The notes under the pieces: generated by a model
Told to the model about the DNA's origin: nothing
What the model saw: only the letters and a program-made list of their open reading frames with translations
Databases searched by the model: none
Part shown: positions 55,179 through 63,989 of the stretch, in pieces
Layout of the letters: each line of letters begins with the position of its first letter
Numbering within the stretch: position 1 is the stretch's first letter
Position numbers and translations under genes: made by a program
Assembly (NCBI RefSeq): GCF_003026495.1
Contig: NZ_PYMA01000001.1
Span: forward strand, 1-64,000
Length of the DNA: 64,000 nucleotides
Direction: 5' to 3'
Source: Photobacterium sanctipauli
Lineage (GTDB): Bacteria > Pseudomonadota > Gammaproteobacteria > Enterobacterales > Vibrionaceae

Positions 55179-56354
55179 TTACTTGTATTCAACCCAAGCT
55201 GCGTTTTGGTCTGCTGACTCAACGCACTTCTCACATAGGCGTACGCCTTCGATACCCGCATCGATACCTGGGAACCAGATACCTGCTAGCGCTTCTTGGT
55301 CGTCACGGTCAGCCGCATCGAACGCAAGCGCAAAGCGGTGGTATAAGTTTGCCCAAGACTCGAAGTAACCCTCAGCATGGCCACCACCAACGCGGTTAGA
55401 GGCAACGCCTGCAGCATCTTGGTGTAGGTAACCCATACCACGCTCAAGTACGCGTGCTGGTTCGCCCTGAACTTCGTAACGTAGTTGGTTTGGCTGCTCA
55501 TCCCACCATTCGATTGACGCTTTAGAGCCAACGATGCGGATCTTCTGCTGGTGCATCGAGCCTGAGTTAACTGCTGATGCCCATAGAGTACCTACGGCAC
55601 CCCCCTTGAATTCCATCATCACGTGCGCGTTATCTTCTAGCGGTGCACGAGACTTAATGAAGCTCTGGCGCATACAAGACAGGCGGTCAACTTCAAGGCC
55701 AGTCATAACTTCACATAGGTAGAATGCGTGAGTACCGATATCACCCAGTACGTAAGTTGGGCCAGAAACTTCTGGGCTTACACGCCACTTCAGACCTGGA
55801 TCGTTTAGCTCGTATTCTTCGTTGTGGAAACCGTGAGCAAACTGCATGTTAATGACACGAATTTCACCCAGGTCGCCACGCTGAACCATTTCACGTGCCT
55901 GCTGCACCATTGGGAAGCCGGTGTAGCCGTACATCACGCCGATAACACGGTTGTTCTTCGCAGCAATAGCTTTTAGCTCTTCTGCTTCTTCGGTGGTGAA
56001 AGTGATTGGTTTTTCACAGACCACATGTAGGCTTGCTTCTAGTGCCGCTTTGCAGATTTCGTAGTGAGTAGAGTTTGGTGTTGCGATAGACACTGCCTGA
56101 ATACCGTCTTCACGCTGTGCTTCTTTCTCGAACATCTCTTTGTAGTTGGCGTAGCAACGGTCGCCTTCAAGGCCCAAGTTGATACCGAAATCACGGCAAC
56201 GCTCAGGATCAAGGTCGAATGCACCAGCTACCAATTTAAACAGACCATCACGCTGTGCAGCATTACGGTGCGAGTAACCAATCTGACTACCACGGCCACC
56301 ACCTACCATTGCCCAACGAATCGGCTGCTCAAAATGACGTTCTTCATTAAACAT
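55179..56354 (-). CDS. Gfo/Idh/MocA oxidoreductase of inositol cluster 2
   Basis: This 391-residue NAD(P)-dependent dehydrogenase is longer than IolG. WAMVGGGRGSQIGYSHRNAA is the Rossmann motif near residue 15, SLHVVCEKPITFTTEEAEEL carries the catalytic Lys near 115, and YVLGDIGTHAFYLCEVMTGL the His. It is closer in layout to rhizobial iol-linked dehydrogenases than to IolG. Its substrate may be scyllo-inositol, another inositol isomer or a related polyol; this is inference. A perfect 8-bp hairpin sits right before its RBS. It lies between iolD2 and iolC2. Confidence 0.83.
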   Translation of the reverse strand: MFNEERHFEQPIRWAMVGGGRGSQIGYSHRNAAQRDGLFKLVAGAFDLDPERCRDFGINLGLEGDRCYANYKEMFEKEAQREDGIQAVSIATPNSTHYEICKAALEASLHVVCEKPITFTTEEAEELKAIAAKNNRVIGVMYGYTGFPMVQQAREMVQRGDLGEIRVINMQFAHGFHNEEYELNDPGLKWRVSPEVSGPTYVLGDIGTHAFYLCEVMTGLEVDRLSCMRQSFIKSRAPLEDNAHVMMEFKGGAVGTLWASAVNSGSMHQQKIRIVGSKASIEWWDEQPNQLRYEVQGEPARVLERGMGYLHQDAAGVASNRVGGGHAEGYFESWANLYHRFALAFDAADRDDQEALAGIWFPGIDAGIEGVRLCEKCVESADQNAAWVEYK

Positions 56355-56370
56355 AGCTTTACTCCTTGTC

Positions 56371-56405
56371 AGGTATCCCCACCGCTTATTACGAGAGATA
56401 CCTGC
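56371..56405 (-). other. Hairpin directly upstream of the Gfo/Idh ribosome binding site
   Basis: CAGGTATC and GATACCTG pair perfectly over 8 bp with a 19-nt loop; AAGGAG follows directly on the minus strand. It may be a processing site or modulate translation of the next gene. Confidence 0.5.
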
Positions 56406-56465
56406 GTTTCAGATATTGGAAATAATGTGTTCTTGTTTACAGAGATTCTTATTCACTAAGATGGG

Positions 56466-58337
56466 TTACACGCCACGACGCTGTGTTGCTCGGCCTTCTT
56501 CCCACTCAGCCACTTTCTGGGCTGTGTGGTCGTTGCGAGTGACCTCAGGCAGACCAACTTCCCACCAGCAATCACACTTAGACCATGCCGCAGGTGACAC
56601 AGGGTCGATATCAACCACGATTACATAAGTACGGTCAGCTTCTTTCGCGCGGGCAAAGGCAGCGTCAAACTCATCGATTGACGTCAGTTTTTCTGAAATC
56701 GCGCCTTGTGCTTCTGCATGCTTAGCAAAGTCAACGCGAGCTAGCTCGCCATCTGGGCGGCGGCAATCTTCAAGCAGGTTGTTGAAAGACTCATTACCTG
56801 TGTTGTTCTGTAGTTTGTTGATAACCGCGAAACCGCCGTTGTCACACACCACCACAATCATCTTGTGGCCTGTTAGTACAGAAGAGTAGATATCTGAGTT
56901 CTGGATTAGGTATGAACCGTCACCAACAAGGACAACCACATCGTTGTCTGGGTTGGCAATCTTCGCGCCCCAGCCACCCGCAATCTCGTAGCCCATGCAA
57001 GAGTAACCAAAGTCGATATCGAACTTACCGATTTGGTAGTTCTGCCAGTTCATTGATAGCTCAGCCGGTAGGCCGCCTGCTGCTGTCAGTACGGTATCGC
57101 CTTCTTCCATTGACTTATTTAGCTTGCCAATCACTTCTGCGTATGAAGACATACCAGGTAGCAGCTCGCCTTCTTGCGGGTTTGTACGGCGATGAACCAA
57201 AGCTTTCCACTCATCAGCCAGTGTTTTAGCACGGCCTGACCAGTCATCTCCCGAGCGCCAGTCACCAAGAATGCCTGACAGCTTGGTCATACAACTTTTC
57301 GCATCACCCAATACTGGGTAAGACATGTGCTTAACGGCGTCGAATTTCGCGACGTTGATGCTAATAAGCTTCATTTCAGGGTTCTTAAATACCGACCATG
57401 AACCTGTGGTGAAGTCTTGCAAGCGAGTACCAATAGCCAGTACCACATCGGCATCATTGGCTAGGTAATTTGCAGAGTTAGAACCCGTTACACCGATAGG
57501 GCCAGCATTTAGCGGGTTGTCTTGTAGCATGGTTGCACGACCAGCAATGGTCTCAACAACTGGGATATTGTGCTTCGCTGCGAACTGAGCAAGCTCGTCT
57601 GTTGCTAGCGAGTAATGAACACCACCACCAGAGATGATCAGCGGCTTTTTCGCTTTGATCAGGATGTCTTTCGCTTCTTCCAGTACGATCATTTCAGGCT
57701 CTGGGCGGCGAATACGGTGTACTTTTTCTTCGAAGAATACCTCTGGGAAGTCGTAAGCCACACCTTGGATGTCTTGCGGCAGGCCAAGGAATACTGGGCC
57801 ACAAGTTGCCGGGTCAAGCATGGTATCTAGTGCTTGAGGCAGCGTATGCATTAACTGAGATGGTGACAGTACACGGTCCCAGTAGCGCGTTAACGGCTTA
57901 AATGCATCATTTGAAGTTACAGACGGATCTTCAAAGTTCTCCGGCTGCTGTAAAACTGGATCCGGTAGACGGCTAACGTAAGCGTCACCAGCAATAAGTA
58001 GTAGTGGTAAACGGTTGGTGTGCGCAATGCCTGCAGCCGTTACCATGTTGGTTGCACCTGGGCCAATTGAGCTGGTTGCAATACCAATACGACGACGCTG
58101 ATTTGCCTTGGCATAAGCAATGGCTGCTGTCGCCATCGACTGTTCGTTCTGACCACGCCAAGTTGGAATTTTATCTTCAATGTTTTTCAGTTGCTGGCCA
58201 AAACACGTCACATTACCGTGACCAAAGATGGCAAAGGCACTACCAAATAGCTGCTCTTTCTTTCCATCAATTTCAATCATTTGTGCTGCAAGGTATTTTG
58301 CTAGTGCTTCAGCAACAGTCAGGCGTACAGTATTCAT
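56466..58337 (-). CDS. iolD: 3D-trihydroxycyclohexane-1,2-dione hydrolase, IolD (copy 2)
   Basis: This 623-residue TPP enzyme is the second IolD. The Glu region reads WRGQNEQSMATAAIAYAKAN, and the TPP/Mg motif VVLVGDGSYLIQNSDIYSSV lies near 465. The ATG at 58337 follows GGAAG; the reading frame starts with TTG four codons earlier. It differs along the whole length from the cluster 1 IolD, so the two are old paralogues or one was acquired. It is separated from iolE2 by a GC-rich gap with two stems. Confidence 0.94.
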   Translation of the reverse strand: MNTVRLTVAEALAKYLAAQMIEIDGKKEQLFGSAFAIFGHGNVTCFGQQLKNIEDKIPTWRGQNEQSMATAAIAYAKANQRRRIGIATSSIGPGATNMVTAAGIAHTNRLPLLLIAGDAYVSRLPDPVLQQPENFEDPSVTSNDAFKPLTRYWDRVLSPSQLMHTLPQALDTMLDPATCGPVFLGLPQDIQGVAYDFPEVFFEEKVHRIRRPEPEMIVLEEAKDILIKAKKPLIISGGGVHYSLATDELAQFAAKHNIPVVETIAGRATMLQDNPLNAGPIGVTGSNSANYLANDADVVLAIGTRLQDFTTGSWSVFKNPEMKLISINVAKFDAVKHMSYPVLGDAKSCMTKLSGILGDWRSGDDWSGRAKTLADEWKALVHRRTNPQEGELLPGMSSYAEVIGKLNKSMEEGDTVLTAAGGLPAELSMNWQNYQIGKFDIDFGYSCMGYEIAGGWGAKIANPDNDVVVLVGDGSYLIQNSDIYSSVLTGHKMIVVVCDNGGFAVINKLQNNTGNESFNNLLEDCRRPDGELARVDFAKHAEAQGAISEKLTSIDEFDAAFARAKEADRTYVIVVDIDPVSPAAWSKCDCWWEVGLPEVTRNDHTAQKVAEWEEGRATQRRGV

Positions 58338-58382
58338 TGTCTTCCTCAATATTCAGTACCCAAGCGGGCGTCCCAGCACCGA

Positions 58383-58439
58383 CTGCACGTTGTCCCCTAC
58401 CCCGTGCAGCCGTGGTGTTATAGGGGGGCTGGCGCCCCC
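58383..58439 (-). other. GC-rich double-hairpin gap between iolE2 and iolD2
   Basis: CTGCACG/CGTGCAG (58383-58409) and GGGGGC/GCCCCC (58424-58439) form two perfect stems in a gap much richer in G+C than its surroundings. The iolE2 stop lies just upstream on the minus strand. It is probably an intercistronic structure that affects mRNA stability or translation rather than a full terminator. Confidence 0.55.
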
Positions 58440-58451
58440 GGGGTGTCCTTA

Positions 58452-59345
58452 TTACAGGCCGTATTTAGTGGCGTAACCTGTGATGTTTTCGTAGGCAGTT
58501 TTTGCGTAAGTTAGTGGGTGCGCTTTTGCAGGATCCTGCTCAGCTTCAACCAGTAGCCAACCTTTGTAGTCACGCTCTTTCAGTGCAGCGAATACGTCGT
58601 CGTAATCAACATCGCCAGTACCAGGAACGGTGAATACACCATCAAGAACTGCGTTAAGGAATGATTTGTCTGCATCGCGAGCCGCCTTCATTACGTCTAG
58701 ACGTAGATCTTTAAAGTGCATGTGGCCGATACGGTGGCCCCAGCGCTTGATCATGGTGACTGGGTTACCACCACCGTAAGTGATGTGGCCAGTGTCTAGC
58801 GTTAGGTGAACAGCATCGCCAGTCAGTTCCATCATTAGGTTGATGTCATCTTCTGTTTCACAGATGGTGCCAACGTGGTGGTGGAATGAAAGCTTGATGC
58901 CGTGCTCGTTCAGTAGGTACTCAGCCACAGTGGTTAGCTTTTCACAGTACACCTTCCACTCGTCCATGCTTAGGATGACACGCTGAGAAAGTGGTGTGTT
59001 GATATCGCCGTGAACCGTGTTGCTCACTTCACCAAATACCATTGCGTTACAACCTGCAGCCTTAAGTAGCTTGATATGTTCCTGCATTGCTGCAATTTCT
59101 TCTTCAGCTGATAGCGTCATTAGGTTGCCGCTGTACCAGCCAGAAGCTAGAACCAAACCGTGCTCTTTTAGTAGAGGAATAAGTACCTCTGGCTCGCGTG
59201 GGTATTTAGTACCAAGCTCAGTACCAGTGAAACCAGCTTCTGCCATCTCACTCAAACATGTCTCCAATGGGATTTCGCCACCGAGTTCTGGCATATCGTC
59301 ATTAGTCCAAGTAAGCGGGCTGATTCCATATTGAACGTTGCTCAT
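58452..59345 (-). CDS. iolE: Myo-inosose-2 dehydratase, IolE (copy 2)
   Basis: This 297-residue IolE starts NVQYGISPLTWTNDDMPELG and has the same metal-site segments as copy 1 (TELGTKYPREPEV, LSFHHHVGTICETEDD, TLDTGHITYGGGNPV, HRIGHMHFKDLRLD). It is the first gene of the minus-strand iolE2-iolD2-Gfo/Idh-iolC2-iolB2-iolJ operon. Two operator-like sites (59431, 59497) lie directly upstream. Confidence 0.94.
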   Translation of the reverse strand: MSNVQYGISPLTWTNDDMPELGGEIPLETCLSEMAEAGFTGTELGTKYPREPEVLIPLLKEHGLVLASGWYSGNLMTLSAEEEIAAMQEHIKLLKAAGCNAMVFGEVSNTVHGDINTPLSQRVILSMDEWKVYCEKLTTVAEYLLNEHGIKLSFHHHVGTICETEDDINLMMELTGDAVHLTLDTGHITYGGGNPVTMIKRWGHRIGHMHFKDLRLDVMKAARDADKSFLNAVLDGVFTVPGTGDVDYDDVFAALKERDYKGWLLVEAEQDPAKAHPLTYAKTAYENITGYATKYGL

Positions 59346-59430
59346 GTTTGTTCTCCAACTTTGTGATTATTAAATTCCGGTTTGATGTGATTGAGGACAG
59401 TCCGTAAAACTATGCTGTATTCAAATCCAT

Positions 59431-59444
59431 GAAATTTATTTTTC
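59431..59444. promoter_or_regulatory. Candidate operator (GAAATTTATTTTTC) before iolE2
   Basis: Identical over 14 bp to the site before iolB in cluster 1 (32306). This is the most direct sign that one regulator controls both clusters. Confidence 0.65.
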
Positions 59445-59496
59445 AATCATCACCATTTGCTTCACTGGAAATCACTATAAACGAAAAAAACGAAAT

Positions 59497-59510
59497 GAAA
59501 AATATTTTTC
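59497..59510. promoter_or_regulatory. Candidate operator (perfect GAAAAATATTTTTC)
   Basis: A perfect 14-bp palindrome identical to 24150-24163 in cluster 1 and to 59649-59662. Confidence 0.7.
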
Positions 59511-59648
59511 GAACGATAAACGTGTTTTTCATTTTTATGCTCGCAGTTGAAAAAAGCCAGTAAGAATGCGGCCTGCAGGCATTTTATGAGCAAGATCACA
59601 AATATTTTAATCAATTAAAAACAATGGCTTATAGTGAAAAATCAATTT

Positions 59649-59662
59649 GAAAAATATTTTTC
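59649..59662. promoter_or_regulatory. Candidate operator (perfect GAAAAATATTTTTC), MFS side
   Basis: The third perfect copy of the same palindrome, closer to the MFS gene. The 152-bp spacing to 59497 could allow looping. Confidence 0.68.
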
Positions 59663-59915
59663 GCAATTTGAGCTGGATAACATTTCTGACGAAAAGGCTT
59701 TTTCAGGTGTAGCCGGACAGGAATTGAAAGCATATGATTTGAATCACCGCCAAATGGAAAAAAATTTCCAAAGCATAATATAACTATTAAACATAATAGG
59801 CGGAAAACGATAACCGATACATATACCCTACAGTACTAGTAGTATCGGACGACTACCCAACTCAAACTTATTCGATGGTTGAGTACGAGACGGGAATCTC
59901 AACAAGGAGTAGAAC

Positions 59916-61358
59916 ATGTCACCCACTTCAGGGACTGTGTCCCATAAACATAATATTGCCTACATCGTACGAATTTGTTGTATTGCCGCACTAGGGGGGA
60001 TTTTATTAGGTTACGATACCGCGGTTATTTCAGGCGCTATCGGACCAATTAGAGAGCACTTCGGACTCACCCCGGCACAAACCGGCTGGGCAGTATCAAG
60101 TGTGGTACTTGGTAGTATTATCGGTGCAGTAAGTGCTGGTTGGGCAGCGCTTCAATACGGCCGACGCAAAACCCTCTTCATTGCAGCAATCCTCTTTATT
60201 ATTTCCGCTATCGGCTCTGCACTGGCTGAAACCTTTACCTTCTACGTATTACTTCGCATTGTCGGTGGTGTCGCAGTTGGTCTGGCCTGTGTTGTTTCGC
60301 CTATGTACATGTCGGAAGTTGCACCAAAAGACTTCCGTGGTCGTGCCGTCAGTATGTTCCAGCAATCTGCTGTTATCGGCCAGACCGGTGTATTTTATGT
60401 TAACTACCTGATTGCTAAGGGTATGTCAGAAGCTTGGTTGGTTGATTTAGGTTGGCGTTGGATGCTTGGCTCAGAAGTCATTCCTGCCGCGCTATTTGCA
60501 ATGCTACTGTTCTTGATCCCTGAGTCGCCACGCTGGCTGGTACTTAAAGGCCAACTGGGCAAAGCAAAAGAGACGCTATCTCGCATTTCTAACCCAGAAC
60601 ACGCCGATCGCCTGATTGGTGAAATCCAAGACTCGCTGGTTGACTCACGCTCTGCAGGTAAGAGCAAAGTTAGCCTACGTTCACCGCTTCTGTTCGCAAT
60701 CCTAGTCATTGGTACCTTTGTTGCCGCCGCCCAGCAGCTAACCGGTATCAACGTTATCATGTACTACACACCTGAAATCTTGAAGCCTATTACAGGTAGT
60801 ACAGAAAACGCCCTATTCCAGACCACATTCGTCGGTATCGTATTTATCCTAGGTAACGCACTAGGTATGTACCTGATTGATAAAGTTGGCCGCCTACCAC
60901 TGATGAAATACGGTACGTTTGGCTGTGCGGTAGGTATGACTGTTGTGGGCTATGTGCTGTACACCGGTACTGAAGGCTATGCTGCGCTATTCGCTCTGTG
61001 TCTATATGTTGTTTCCTACGCAACATCTTGGGGCTGTGCATGTTGGACGATGATTTCTGAAATCTTCCCGAACAGCATCCGCTCTCGTGCAATGGCAATC
61101 GCGGTTGGTGCTCAGTGGTTCACTGGCTTTATCGTCACGCAGTCCTTCCCGATGCTAAACGAAAACGCCTTCCTAAAAGAGCACTTCAACGGCGCATTCA
61201 GCTTCTGGCTATTTGCAGCCCTATCGCTAATCTGTATGTTCGTGGTAGTGAAATACGTTCCTGAAACAAAAGGTGTTAGCCTTGAGAAGATGGAAGAAGC
61301 GATGGCTAAGAAATTGGGCAAAAAGGTACCTGCTAAAACTGCAGCAGCCACCGCTTAA
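59916..61358 (+). CDS. MFS sugar porter, IolT-like inositol transporter
   Basis: This 480-residue protein has 12 predicted membrane spans of the sugar-porter family. GGILLGYDTAVISGAIGPIR is near residue 30, the RGRAV and PESPRWLVLKGQ motifs lie at 140 and 210, and the C-terminal PETKGVSLEKMEEAM signature is present. It should be a proton-linked inositol or sugar symporter. It is divergent from iolE2 and shares its operators, so inositol (or a related isomer) is the best guess; xylose or arabinose are alternatives. A terminator follows. Confidence 0.9.
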   Translation: MSPTSGTVSHKHNIAYIVRICCIAALGGILLGYDTAVISGAIGPIREHFGLTPAQTGWAVSSVVLGSIIGAVSAGWAALQYGRRKTLFIAAILFIISAIGSALAETFTFYVLLRIVGGVAVGLACVVSPMYMSEVAPKDFRGRAVSMFQQSAVIGQTGVFYVNYLIAKGMSEAWLVDLGWRWMLGSEVIPAALFAMLLFLIPESPRWLVLKGQLGKAKETLSRISNPEHADRLIGEIQDSLVDSRSAGKSKVSLRSPLLFAILVIGTFVAAAQQLTGINVIMYYTPEILKPITGSTENALFQTTFVGIVFILGNALGMYLIDKVGRLPLMKYGTFGCAVGMTVVGYVLYTGTEGYAALFALCLYVVSYATSWGCACWTMISEIFPNSIRSRAMAIAVGAQWFTGFIVTQSFPMLNENAFLKEHFNGAFSFWLFAALSLICMFVVVKYVPETKGVSLEKMEEAMAKKLGKKVPAKTAAATA

Positions 61359-61374
61359 TTTAAATAACTAAAAC

Positions 61375-61410
61375 AGCAGGCTTTCTTTAATTAATAAGGA
61401 AGCCTGCTTT
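61375..61410 (+). terminator. Terminator of the MFS gene
   Basis: AGCAGGCTT and AAGCCTGCT form a perfect stem with a 16-nt loop, followed by TTT. Confidence 0.88.
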
Positions 61411-61447
61411 TGCATTATCAGGAACTTTTGACCATCAGGAATAAATA

Positions 61448-62329
61448 ATGCTCGATAAAATGGCCTTCTTTGTGTATGTCATCCGCACTGGCTCTATTTC
61501 AGCTGCGGCACGTAAGTTCAATATTTCTGTATCGGCAGGTAGTCGCTGGTTGCAGGATCTTGAACAGAGCTTTGGTATTACCCTATGTCGCCGCACCAAT
61601 CGCTTGCTAACTGCAACACCTGCAGGTCAAAAGTTGGTTGACGAATTTTCACCGCTGGTCGATAACGCCGAGCAGCTATGCCGCACCATGCAAGATTACC
61701 AAGAGCACGATAAAGGCCACATCAACATTGCATGTACGCCTGTATACGCCAATAACTACTTGATGGACAAAATAAGCAATTACTTAATTGACCACCCAGA
61801 AGTGACTTTCAATGTGAATGTGACGCCTTGGGCGCTTGATCACGCCAGCGATGCAGACTTGGTGATCAGTGCCAACGCCTGCTACCAAGGCTACCGAGAA
61901 AAAGATCTTCACCTTGTACGTCGGGAGCTGATGCAAAGCCCATTTATCACGGTGGCCTCGCCTGATTATTTAGCCAGAAACCCAGCCCCAACACTGCCGA
62001 ACGAAGTTGCCCGTCATCAATGCCTATTCGCTACTACCCTCACCGGCAGCAATGATTGGATTTTCAAAAAGCAGGGTGAAACCCAGATGGTCAAAGTGCC
62101 GAAGTCGCTGGAGGTCAATGACAGCGACCTGTTGTTACAAGCCGCCCTTAATGGCGCAGGTATAGCCTACCTGCCGAGTTTCATCGTTGAAAAATATTTA
62201 TCATCGGGGGAGTTGGTGTCACTTCTGGACGATTATGAAACCAGCATTTGGAGCCTTAACCTCTATTACCACCCGCCAGCCAAGGCGTCAGCGGTTGCCA
62301 GCCACTTCAAGGCATTCTTACTGAACTAG
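61448..62329 (+). CDS. LysR family transcriptional regulator
   Basis: This 293-residue LysR protein starts LDKMAFFVYVIRTGSISAAA, then ARKFNISVSAGSRWLQDLEQ in the winged helix, followed by a normal effector domain. It lies downstream of the MFS gene after a terminator, so it is likely transcribed from a short own promoter. A role in cluster 2 regulation is inferred from position. It differs in sequence from the frameshifted LysR at 16664. A degenerate heptamer repeat follows its stop. Confidence 0.88.
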   Translation: MLDKMAFFVYVIRTGSISAAARKFNISVSAGSRWLQDLEQSFGITLCRRTNRLLTATPAGQKLVDEFSPLVDNAEQLCRTMQDYQEHDKGHINIACTPVYANNYLMDKISNYLIDHPEVTFNVNVTPWALDHASDADLVISANACYQGYREKDLHLVRRELMQSPFITVASPDYLARNPAPTLPNEVARHQCLFATTLTGSNDWIFKKQGETQMVKVPKSLEVNDSDLLLQAALNGAGIAYLPSFIVEKYLSSGELVSLLDDYETSIWSLNLYYHPPAKASAVASHFKAFLLN

Positions 62330-62337
62330 ATAGCCGA

Positions 62338-62364
62338 AACCTGGAACCTGGAACCTGGAACCTG
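62338..62364 (+). repeat. Tandem 7-bp repeat (AACCTGG, about 3.9 copies)
   Basis: Four near-perfect copies of AACCTGG lie between the LysR gene and the EAL gene. The reverse complement resembles the GGTTCAG units in the loop of the repeat at 16584. Confidence 0.6.
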
Positions 62365-62432
62365 AATAGCATTCATGCCAGCAAAGCAGTGATATACCTA
62401 CAATGCCTGCTCCACAGCCACGGTCTATAACC

Positions 62433-63989
62433 CTACTGCTTTGTTGGCGACCATTTCGCCAACGCTTTGATATCAACCGGGCGACTGTGATAAAACCCTT
62501 GGCTATAATCTACCCCTAAACTACTGACAAAATTAAGCTGTTCGCTGGTTTCTACCCCTTCAGCCACAATCGCCAATTTCAGTACCTTCGCAATACTTAC
62601 AATGTGCTCAACGAGCTTTTGGCCCAGTGACTCTTGTTCAGCCTGCCAGATAAAACTTTTATCAATCTTTAAAGCATCGATTTTTAATTCACGCAGCCCA
62701 TCAAAATTAGAAAATCCAGTGCCAAAATCATCAATGGCAACTTTAAACCCTAGGGTACGCAACTGCCTCACCCCTTCGCTCAACGCAGGCAAATCGTTAA
62801 TTTTCTGCTCAGTCAATTCGATGGTAAAGGTAGAAAAGTGGCAAAGCGACAAATGCTGTTTAAACACCTGCAAGATACGACCAGAAGCAATGTCATCCGG
62901 AAAAGCATTAATTGAAATGCGGTATCGCCCGAGTAAGCCGTTTTCCGTCAAATCCTTGATCACTGTTTTGATCACCGCTTCGGTCAGCTCGATGGTTTGG
63001 TTATTTTTTTCAACTTGCTGAACAAACTGGCAGGTAGAGATGTAGCGACCATTAATGGTTTTCCATCGGCACAACGCCTCAGCACCCGCCATTTGCTGAG
63101 TGTCCAAGTCAATAATCGGCTGGTACCTCACCTGCAGCTGCTTGCCATTGATGCCGTAAAACACTTGCCGCGAAAGGCTATACATAGATTGATGCAGGCG
63201 TAAGCCCAGCTGGGTAAACAACCAGAAGAAAATCACGAAAAAAGACGAAAGAAAAATAACCGCAGCAGGCTCTGTTTTAAAGTAACTAAGCACATTCACG
63301 CCAATGACTTTACATTCCGATGGGCGAGTGCAATCTAGGTAATTCCAGTAACCATCTTCAAACCACCGTTTACCGGTTACGAGCTCGAACGGGTGTTCAG
63401 GCTTATATTCAATGGTGCCGTAGTTATAAGTGATTTTGCCATCGACAAGGCCAAAGGTTCGGTATTTTAGCCATGGTATTGCCGGGCGGCTTTGAGCCTG
63501 TTGATAATCGAGAAACGCGATGAAAGGGCCAGCTTGTACCGTTATCCCTTTCTCTTCACCATCAAATAGCGGGATCGGCTGCTGTAAAGTCACCGTCACA
63601 TCATCTGCCGTCACCCAGCTGGCTGGCTCAACCTTCATTGGCGTCTGAAGTTTTCCACTATCTGAAGTACAAGTTATATTACCATCCCGAACATAGCCGA
63701 TAGTGGTAAGAAACTTGGCGTGATAATCAAACTTCTTCATTTGGTGAATCAGCTTTTCATTACAATCCAGCCCTTTCGGATACATTGAATTCAACGCGAC
63801 CAAACTGATTTCGATATCATGGTTAAAGCCATCACTTAGGCTGTCTAGCTGTTCAATCAAGGTATGTTTGTGATTGCCCCACCCGTTATCTAACACAATA
63901 AAAACCAATGGGAAGAAAAGGAAGGACGCGAGTACCCACATTACAATCAGTAGTTGGTATTTTTTTAAGTAAATGGGTGTTTTCCGCAT
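62433..63989 (-). CDS. CSS-motif EAL-domain c-di-GMP phosphodiesterase
   Basis: This 518-residue membrane protein probably degrades c-di-GMP. Two membrane segments (about residues 12-34 and 240-265) flank a periplasmic CSS-motif domain with NITCTSDSGKL near residue 110. The cytoplasmic EAL domain (about 280-510) keeps the catalytic residues: EALCRW, the Asn of INAF, ELTE, DDFGTGFSNF, the Lys of ALKIDKSF and the Glu of AEGVE. Such proteins respond to disulfide status in the periplasm. The gene stands alone near the right edge and is complete. Confidence 0.93.
   Translation of the reverse strand: MRKTPIYLKKYQLLIVMWVLASFLFFPLVFIVLDNGWGNHKHTLIEQLDSLSDGFNHDIEISLVALNSMYPKGLDCNEKLIHQMKKFDYHAKFLTTIGYVRDGNITCTSDSGKLQTPMKVEPASWVTADDVTVTLQQPIPLFDGEEKGITVQAGPFIAFLDYQQAQSRPAIPWLKYRTFGLVDGKITYNYGTIEYKPEHPFELVTGKRWFEDGYWNYLDCTRPSECKVIGVNVLSYFKTEPAAVIFLSSFFVIFFWLFTQLGLRLHQSMYSLSRQVFYGINGKQLQVRYQPIIDLDTQQMAGAEALCRWKTINGRYISTCQFVQQVEKNNQTIELTEAVIKTVIKDLTENGLLGRYRISINAFPDDIASGRILQVFKQHLSLCHFSTFTIELTEQKINDLPALSEGVRQLRTLGFKVAIDDFGTGFSNFDGLRELKIDALKIDKSFIWQAEQESLGQKLVEHIVSIAKVLKLAIVAEGVETSEQLNFVSSLGVDYSQGFYHSRPVDIKALAKWSPTKQ

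Larger units (their letters stand above)
59346..59915. promoter_or_regulatory. Divergent iolE2 / MFS transporter control region
   Basis: This 570-bp AT-rich gap contains three clear GAAA-N6-TTTC palindromes (59431, 59497, 59649) and a looser one (GGAAAAAAATTTCC at 59756). Both cluster 2 transcripts must start here. AAGGAG precedes the MFS ATG. No other gene was seen. Confidence 0.7.
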
